6,247 nt of DNA from Planctomycetota bacterium (GTDB lineage: Bacteria > Planctomycetota > MHYJ01 > JACQXL01): NCBI GenBank assembly GCA_030018555.1, contig JASEHY010000081.1, positions 1 through 6,247 on the forward strand, written 5' to 3'. How positions within the stretch are numbered: the stretch's first letter is position 1; every line of letters begins with the position of its first letter. The notes under the pieces are model-generated. The model saw only the letters and a list, made by a program, of their open reading frames with translations. It had not been told where the DNA came from and ran no database searches. Made by a program: the position numbers and the translations under genes. Shown piece after piece: positions 1 through 3,653 of the stretch.

Positions 1-5
1 CCCTC

Positions 6-53
6 ACGGGATCCCGTCGCCCTCTACAGGGTGACCCTGGAAGGGTCAGAGGG
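6..53. repeat. Two adjacent palindromes at the left edge
   Basis: Positions 6-17 are a perfect 12-bp palindrome (ACGGGATCCCGT). Next to it is a nested hairpin. The outer arms are CCCTCT (20-25) and AGAGGG (48-53). The inner arms are GACCCT (33-38) and AGGGTC (42-47), with loop GGA. The left side has seven unpaired bases (26-32). No reading frame crosses this stretch convincingly and no T-run follows, so it reads as intergenic repeat DNA rather than a terminator. Confidence 0.55.
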
Positions 54-99
54 ATAGGGGCGCCTCTGGCGGAAAAGCAGGAGTAGTTCTGCGAATTTC

Positions 100-133
100 A
101 CCCGCCCCGATGAATATCGGGGTGGGTCATCGG
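100..133. repeat. CCCCGAT palindromic repeat, copy 1
   Basis: A 12-bp stem pairs ACCCGCCCCGAT (100-111) with ATCGGGGTGGGT (116-127), with one G-T pair and a four-base loop (GAAT). It is followed by TCATCGGAAG (127-136). The same frame, ACCCGCC then a CCCCGA/TCGGGG hairpin then TCATCGGAAG, recurs near 827-873. The two copies differ in loop and in part of the stem, which marks them as members of one dispersed repeat family. Confidence 0.6.
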
Positions 134-152
134 AAGGGCGGATGATTTTTTA

Positions 153-355
153 CAGAGGCAATTCGTCACTCATCCCGACCCCGAATCAATCCTGGCCTGG
201 CGCCAGGGCATGGTTCAGGGCAACGGGATAGTAGGCTGTTAGAATTCCGCTGAAGCGGGATGAGTTACAGCCGACTATAGTTGGCAGTATTTCGCTTAGA
301 TTCGCTACGCTCACTACAAGAAAGCGAAACTGCCACACTATAGGAATTGCCTCTG
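153..355. repeat. 203-bp multi-branched palindromic element with 12-bp terminal inverted repeat
   Basis: The ends are an exact 12-bp inverted repeat: CAGAGGCAATTC (153-164) and GAATTGCCTCTG (344-355). Inside are three further stems. Stem A is ATCCCG (172-177) with CGGGAT (224-229), enclosing GAATCA (183-188) with TGGTTC (211-216) around the palindrome CCTGGCGCCAGG (196-207). Stem B is GGCTGT (234-239) with ACAGCC (267-272), enclosing a CCGC-TGAA-GCGG tetraloop hairpin (247-258). Stem C is 275-297 with 322-343, about 20 pairs with two single-base bulges; its loop region holds TTCGCTACGCTCA (301-313). An alternative pairing, ACTCATCCCG (168-177) with CGGGATGAGT (256-265), competes with A and B. 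There is no ORF. It begins 11 bases past the phasin-like stop codon, so it could act on that transcript's 3' end. It may be a MITE-like element, a folded RNA or a BIME-like cluster. Confidence 0.6.
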
Positions 356-366
356 CTGAATACTAT

Positions 367-744
367 TTAACTTTTGGTGGTCTTTTTCTGGCTACTGTAA
401 CCGTCAGGACTAAAGAATCCTTCCCATTTCTTTAGATTCTCGTCCATAAGGTTCCAATATTGTTGCTGGCCCTGTTTTGCCCGAGTCGTCCAATCATTAA
501 GCAGTTTCTGGCCTTCTTCCTGTGCAAGTATACCATGCTTCATCATCGCATCCATAGTCTTCTCGTACATATCCATAGAAGTCTTCATCACATGCATTGT
601 TGTGGTGGTATAGTCTTTGGTCAGGTTGAGAACCGTCTGTGCCATTTTCTGTTGGTCAAACATTCTGTTTACTCCTTTCATTCCGTCGTTAATAAAGTTA
701 AGGATTTCCTGTGCCATTTTTTCGTGGCTATATAGTCCGTTCAT
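367..744 (-). CDS. Phasin-like small helical protein (probable PHA granule-associated)
   Basis: This 125-residue protein has no signal peptide or membrane segment. It looks almost entirely alpha-helical, rich in Met, Gln and Lys, and ends in a polar tail (KKTTKS). The central part (about 28-112), with MYEKTMDAMM, AQEEGQKLLNDW and YWNLMDENLKKWEGFF, resembles phasins and related PHA-synthase-associated proteins: amphipathic helices of about 110-130 residues that coat polyhydroxyalkanoate granules and limit their size. The assignment rests on length and style, not on a catalytic motif, so another coiled-coil structural protein is possible. The start at 744 is supported by GGGGGTGAT, 8 bases upstream of the ATG; Met10 is the only nearby alternative and lacks that spacing. 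The gene is monocistronic, behind a near-consensus promoter, which fits an abundant product. No PHA synthase gene is visible here. Confidence 0.6.
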   Translation of the reverse strand: MNGLYSHEKMAQEILNFINDGMKGVNRMFDQQKMAQTVLNLTKDYTTTTMHVMKTSMDMYEKTMDAMMKHGILAQEEGQKLLNDWTTRAKQGQQQYWNLMDENLKKWEGFFSPDGYSSQKKTTKS

Positions 745-752
745 TTTTATTT

Positions 753-764
753 ATCACCCCCTCT
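753..764 (-). promoter_or_regulatory. Shine-Dalgarno site of the phasin-like gene
   Basis: On the minus strand AGAGGGGGTGAT lies 8 bases before the ATG at 744-742. It differs little from the ideal AGGAGGTGAT. It is the only convincing ribosome binding site in the window; the other three genes lack one. Confidence 0.75.
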
Positions 765-826
765 CATTAGAGCAATCTCTCCACCGATATAACATCAGGA
801 GAGTTACTGACTCTTATGTTCCCCGA

Positions 827-873
827 TACCCGCCTGAACCCCGAAAGCATTCGGGGGCAGGTTCATCGGAAGA
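827..873. repeat. CCCCGAA palindromic repeat, copy 2, in the phasin-gene leader
   Basis: The core stem is CCCCGAA (839-845) with TTCGGGG (850-856), loop AGCA. CCTG (833-836) with CAGG (858-861) extends it, and an ATCGG/CCGAT pair lies further out. GAACC (836-840) can alternatively pair with GGTTC (860-864). It shares the ACCCGCC...TCATCGGAAG frame with the repeat at 100-136. A third fragment, CACCCGCCCGATA, is at 898-910. The repeat lies in the untranslated leader between the promoter (926-954) and the start codon, so it would be transcribed as a hairpin. Confidence 0.6.
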
Positions 874-925
874 CATTTTCTGATATTACTTTGTAATCAC
901 CCGCCCGATAGATAGAGAATTGAGT

Positions 926-954
926 ATATTAGCATAAATATCTATTTTTGTCAA
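926..954 (-). promoter_or_regulatory. Strong sigma-70-type promoter for the phasin-like gene
   Basis: On the minus strand there is a perfect -35, TTGACA (954-949), a 17-base AT-rich spacer, and a -10, TAATAT (931-926). The expected start is near 919, giving a leader of about 175 nt that contains the hairpin at 833-861 before the Shine-Dalgarno site. It lies downstream of the mutase operon, so the phasin-like gene has its own transcription start. Confidence 0.7.
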
Positions 955-1003
955 GGGGAATTTTTAGATTTCCGCCGATTTCTTATGCCCTCTCTCTTCT
1001 TTC

Positions 1004-1025
1004 CCCCTACCCCTAAAGGTAGGGG
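1004..1025. repeat. Hairpin between the mutase stop and the phasin promoter
   Basis: CCCCTACC (1004-1011) pairs exactly with GGTAGGGG (1018-1025) around a six-base loop. It sits 47 bases past the mutase stop codon, where an operon terminator would be expected. On the minus strand it is followed by GAAAGAAG rather than a T-run, so intrinsic termination is doubtful. It may block exonuclease or be another copy of an intergenic repeat. Confidence 0.45.
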
Positions 1026-1071
1026 ACGGGTAAAGGAAAAATACAGGATGTAGTGGTTGTTAAAGAATTGT

Positions 1072-2496
1072 TCAACAGGACACCAACATATTTATTATCT
1101 TTTGTCTGTATAGTGCCAATTTTTCGGGGGTGTCCGCTTCAATATTCAATCTTAAAAGAGGTTCTGTATTTGATGGTCTCAGGTTAAACCACCAATCCGG
1201 ATATTCTATAGTGATGCCGTCTAAGTAATCTGGCTTGCGGTCTGAAAATTCTCGGGCTATCTGCTTCATCTTTTCCTCTTTGCCCTGAACCACAAAATTG
1301 AGTTCACCTGAGGAATAATATCTCTGTAATGGTTGAATGATTTGAGAGATGGGCTTGTCTTCTCTGGCAATGATATTAATAAGATAAATAAAAGTTATTA
1401 ATCCTGAATCGGCAAAGAAGTTGTCGCGATAATAGTAATGACCTGAAAGTTCTCCGCCAAAAGGGGCATTGTATTTTCGCATTGTTGCCTTGATAAAGGC
1501 GTGTCCGACTCTTTCGCGCACTCCCTTACCGCCCATTTTTTCTATCTCTTCTTTTAGCATCCTGCTGGAACGAAGGTCATAGACAATATGTTCATCTGGA
1601 TGTTCTTTTAAGCATTCTCTGGCTATGAGCGCGGTGATTAAATCATTCTGGATACGATTAGCGTTTTCATCAAAGAATATTACTCTATCTCCATCGCCGT
1701 CAAATGCTGCGCCTAAATCGGCTTTTCTCTCTTTAATAGCACTTTTGAGGTCAATAACATTCTCGTCTTTCATCGGGTTAGGTTCATGATTAGGGAAACG
1801 ACCGTCTGGCTCAAAGAACAAACGAACTATATCCAGTATCATTGTGCCCTTTCCGCCAGACCCAGTGGGTTCGGCGGAAAAGACCTCATCAAAGACAGGA
1901 CCGACACTTCCGTTAGTAGTGTCAACTACTATTTTTATAGGTTTCTTTGAATGGCTAAATCTTATAAATCGTAGAATAAACTTTTTATAATCTTCTATAA
2001 TATTGAATCTCTTTATAGGAGGCATTTTTCTATCAGAGGATTTTTTATAGCGAGATGCTGTATTTTCAATATCGCGTAGGCCGGTGGTTTCCGAGAGGGC
2101 AATGGCGTTCTCTCTGCATATCTTGAAGCCATTATATTCGGGTGGATTATGAGAAGCGGTTACCATCACACTTGCGTCAAAGTGATAGAAACCGGAGGCA
2201 AAATATAACATTGGCGTGGTAACCTCAGAGATATCGGCTACTTCTGCGCCGCCTTCCAATAAGCCCTTGATAAGATTCGCAGATAGTGCTGGTGAAGAAA
2301 CACGAAAATCTCTGCCTACGACGATGGATAGCGTCTTGGGTCTTGGGTCTTCCCGACGAATTCTGTCGGGAGGACGCACAACGCATAACGCAGAGTGGAG
2401 AAACTGCACTAAAGCCCAACCGATTGCCCTGGCTTTGGCTTCATCTAATTCTGATGGATACTTACCACGAATGTCATATGCCTTGAAGATACTCAT
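1072..2496 (-). CDS. manB: Phosphomannomutase/phosphoglucomutase
   Basis: This is a 474-residue alpha-D-phosphohexomutase that interconverts hexose 6-phosphate and 1-phosphate in the cytoplasm, feeding nucleotide-sugar and glycan synthesis. Visible signatures in order are the N-terminal FKAYDIRGKYP (4-14), the catalytic loop TASHNPP with phosphoserine Ser115, the metal loop DGDGDR (266-271), the sugar-specificity loop GGELSGH (347-353) and the phosphate-binding loop RPSNTEP (440-446). All key residues are intact. Two palindrome-encoded stretches look added: about residues 36-54 (Arg/Pro-rich, between the first helix and the SIVVGRD strand) and about 208-218 (AEPTGSGGKG, before LDIVRLFFEPDGRFPNHEPNP). 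Family members are usually around 450-463 residues, which fits extra insertions. It begins 9 bases after the nadK stop without a Shine-Dalgarno site, so translational coupling is likely. Mannose versus glucose preference cannot be read from the sequence. Confidence 0.93.
   Translation of the reverse strand: MSIFKAYDIRGKYPSELDEAKARAIGWALVQFLHSALCVVRPPDRIRREDPRPKTLSIVVGRDFRVSSPALSANLIKGLLEGGAEVADISEVTTPMLYFASGFYHFDASVMVTASHNPPEYNGFKICRENAIALSETTGLRDIENTASRYKKSSDRKMPPIKRFNIIEDYKKFILRFIRFSHSKKPIKIVVDTTNGSVGPVFDEVFSAEPTGSGGKGTMILDIVRLFFEPDGRFPNHEPNPMKDENVIDLKSAIKERKADLGAAFDGDGDRVIFFDENANRIQNDLITALIARECLKEHPDEHIVYDLRSSRMLKEEIEKMGGKGVRERVGHAFIKATMRKYNAPFGGELSGHYYYRDNFFADSGLITFIYLINIIAREDKPISQIIQPLQRYYSSGELNFVVQGKEEKMKQIAREFSDRKPDYLDGITIEYPDWWFNLRPSNTEPLLRLNIEADTPEKLALYRQKIINMLVSC
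1850..1880. repeat. In-frame palindrome in the mutase gene (domain 2)
   Basis: TTTCCGCC (1850-1857) pairs with GGCGGAAA (1873-1880), and inside this ACCC (1860-1863) pairs with GGGT (1867-1870) around AGT. Almost the whole 31 bases fold back with one mismatch and one G-T pair. On the coding strand it gives the Gly-rich stretch around residues 208-217, just before the conserved strand leading to FEPDGRFPNHEPNP, where relatives normally have a short link. Confidence 0.6.
2333..2351. repeat. GTCTTGG short tandem repeat
   Basis: Two exact copies of GTCTTGG (2333-2339 and 2340-2346) are followed by a partial third, GTCTT (2347-2351), which forms the left edge of the palindrome at 2347-2375. It encodes the DPRPKT segment of the mutase. 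It could be slippage, or duplication during insertion of the palindrome. Confidence 0.5.
2347..2375. repeat. In-frame palindrome in the mutase gene (N-terminal domain)
   Basis: An 11-bp stem pairs GTCTTCCCGAC (2347-2357) with GTCGGGAGGAC (2365-2375), one G-T pair, around the loop GAATTCT. Its coding-strand translation supplies the PPDRIRRED stretch of the mutase, in a place where homologues have only a short loop between the first helix and the VVGRD strand. The reading frame is kept. Confidence 0.6.
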
Positions 2497-2505
2497 TTTT
2501 AGGTG

Positions 2506-3357
2506 TTATTTGAATCTTTGGGAGTGAGGTTGACCGCCCCAGTGGAGTTTCTCACGAAGTGTCTCGTAAAAAGTCCTCTTTTCCGGTCTGACCAATCTGA
2601 ACAATGCTTTTGATTTTCTGAGGATTATTCTATCAGATTGATGAAGATACATAGAGACCTGACCATCAACTGTTAGAATGGTTTCCTGTCCGCTTCCATC
2701 CGCCAGACGCAATTCAATAGTTGAGTCAGCAGGAAGTACCAAAGGTCTCATACTGAGCGTATGCGCACAGATTGGCGTTATGATGAATAATTCTGTAGTA
2801 GGTGAAACCAGCGGACCGCCCGCAGAAAGCGAGTAAGCAGTAGAACCGACCGGCGTGGAAACTATTACCCCATCAGCGCCAAAGACAGTAATTTCTCTCT
2901 CATCAATAAAAAGACGGAAATAGAGCATTCTTGAAATACTACCGCGTGTAATCACAACATCATTCAGGGCTATAAAAGGACCGTGTTTCTTATTATCCCT
3001 ATAAATCGCACACTCAAGCATCATCAGAGATGATATTTTTAACTTCTTGCTTAACAAACTCTGGAATGATTCTTTGAGTTCGTCAAGTGAATACTCTGCG
3101 AGAAACCCGAATTTGCCCACATTGACACCGATAACAGGGATAGAATTATTGTTTAATCTTCGGGCGGTAGAAAGAATTGAACCATCACCACCGAGGACGA
3201 TGATTATATCTGCCTTTACTTTTCTTAAGTCAAGCCGACCGGTCTGGTCAACAGCGACTGTTTTTACATTCTGTTTGCTCAACCACTCCTGAACTTCTTT
3301 AAGGGCGGTGGCAACCCGCTCTTTTTTACGGTCGCCGATAAGGATTACTCTTTTCAT
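2506..3357 (-). CDS. nadK: NAD kinase
   Basis: This 283-residue cytoplasmic NAD kinase phosphorylates NAD+ to NADP+ using ATP or polyphosphate. The diagnostic GGDG motif is at 56-59, with Asp58 the expected catalytic base. It is followed by IGVNVGKFGFLAE (76-88), ALNDVVITRG (130-139), the glycine-rich DGVIVSTPVGSTAYSLSAGGP (162-182), the SMRPLVLP strand (202-209), LTVDGQ (228-233) and the typical C-terminal FYETLREKLHWGG (263-275). Length and motif order match the bacterial family, and nothing is missing. The ATG at 3357 has no Shine-Dalgarno site and lies about 9 bases from a plausible -10, so the mRNA may be nearly leaderless. It is the first gene of an operon with the phosphohexomutase. 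Confidence 0.96.
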   Translation of the reverse strand: MKRVILIGDRKKERVATALKEVQEWLSKQNVKTVAVDQTGRLDLRKVKADIIIVLGGDGSILSTARRLNNNSIPVIGVNVGKFGFLAEYSLDELKESFQSLLSKKLKISSLMMLECAIYRDNKKHGPFIALNDVVITRGSISRMLYFRLFIDEREITVFGADGVIVSTPVGSTAYSLSAGGPLVSPTTELFIITPICAHTLSMRPLVLPADSTIELRLADGSGQETILTVDGQVSMYLHQSDRIILRKSKALFRLVRPEKRTFYETLREKLHWGGQPHSQRFK

Positions 3358-3366
3358 AGTTGTTTT

Positions 3367-3395
3367 ATACTAATAAAAACCTTGCTAATCGTCAA
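3367..3395 (-). promoter_or_regulatory. Putative nadK operon promoter
   Basis: On the minus strand the -35 is TTGACG (3395-3390), the spacer is 17 bases, and the -10 is TAGTAT (3372-3367). The predicted start falls only about 2-4 bases before the nadK ATG (3357-3355), so the transcript would be nearly leaderless, in keeping with the missing Shine-Dalgarno site. Its -35 lies within the spacer of the divergent promoter at 3382-3411. Confidence 0.5.
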
Positions 3396-3411
3396 AGTTT
3401 TAAGGTATAAT
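3382..3411 (+). promoter_or_regulatory. Putative promoter for the VWA gene
   Basis: The -35 is TTGCTA (3382-3387), the spacer is 18 bases, and the -10 is a perfect TATAAT (3406-3411). The predicted start is near 3418. The VWA start codon is about 235 bases further on, beyond the repeat block, so the present leader would be long and heavily structured. The promoter overlaps the nadK promoter on the other strand. Confidence 0.55.
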
Positions 3412-3650
3412 TTGTAATTGCGAATTGCGGATGGCGAATTTATCAATCCGAAATCCGCAATCCGAAATTTGAGGCTGTTGACAAAGTCAACAGACTCACC
3501 CTGAACCCTTCGCCATAGGCGAAGGCACTGAGCGTAGCGAAGTGGCTCAGGGTAAACTCCGTGAAGGGTCTCATAATCGTGCTCAGAGAGATCCTTCGCT
3601 TCGCTCAGGATGAGCCTGTTGAAAGGTTTTTCAACAGTCTCAATTTGTAA
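3409..3650. repeat. Nested repeat block flanked by 9-bp direct repeats AATTTGTAA
   Basis: Exact copies of AATTTGTAA at 3409-3417 and 3642-3650 enclose 224 bases made almost wholly of inverted repeats. A 9-bp arm pair, ATTGCGGAT (3424-3432) with ATCCGCAAT (3453-3461), comes first, then the hairpin-bounded block 3471-3641. The right flank abuts the block's last hairpin exactly and lies three bases before the VWA start codon; the left flank overlaps the TATAAT box. This is the layout of an insertion with target-site duplication, but no transposase is present and the origin is inferred. Confidence 0.5.
3471..3641. repeat. Composite palindromic element bounded by twin CTGTTGA hairpins
   Basis: The left hairpin (3471-3497) is GAG, CTGTTGAC, loop AAA, GTCAACAG, CTC. 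The right hairpin (3612-3641) is GAG, CTGTTGAAA, loop GGTT, TTTCAACAG, CTC. Each has one mismatch at the same place. Between them ACCCTGA (3498-3504) pairs with TCAGGGT (3547-3553). That stem encloses CCTTCGCC/GGCGAAGG (3507-3514 and 3518-3525) and CACT/AGTG (3526-3529 and 3541-3544), forming a cloverleaf. Further right, CTCAT (3570-3574) pairs with ATGAG (3610-3614), and ATCCT (3591-3595) with AGGAT (3607-3611). TGAGCGTAGCGAA (3529-3541) is the exact reverse complement of 301-313. No ORF is present. Confidence 0.65.
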
Positions 3651-3653
3651 AAT

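Noticed and set aside
153..355. Integron attC recombination site
   Set aside because: Although it is a long imperfect palindrome, I do not see the conserved GTTRRRY/RYYYAAC core pair at its ends, and no integrase or cassette array is present.
1..366. CRISPR array or tRNA-like gene
   Set aside because: The repeats are inverted, of differing lengths and not regularly spaced; the multi-branched fold lacks T-loop and anticodon-arm features of a tRNA.
460..883. Overlapping plus-strand frames opposite the phasin-like gene
   Set aside because: Cys/His/Phe-rich shadow translations with no ribosome site; they run through the promoter leader and a palindrome, whereas the minus frame has good signals and sensible composition.
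1004..1025. Intrinsic terminator of the nadK-mutase operon
   Set aside because: The stem is perfect, but neither strand has a T-run directly after it, so it is listed as a hairpin repeat only.
2216..2527. Short frames on both strands over the mutase N-terminus
   Set aside because: They overlap a clearly conserved enzyme and have no recognisable domain or start signal; they exist because the palindromes keep several frames open.
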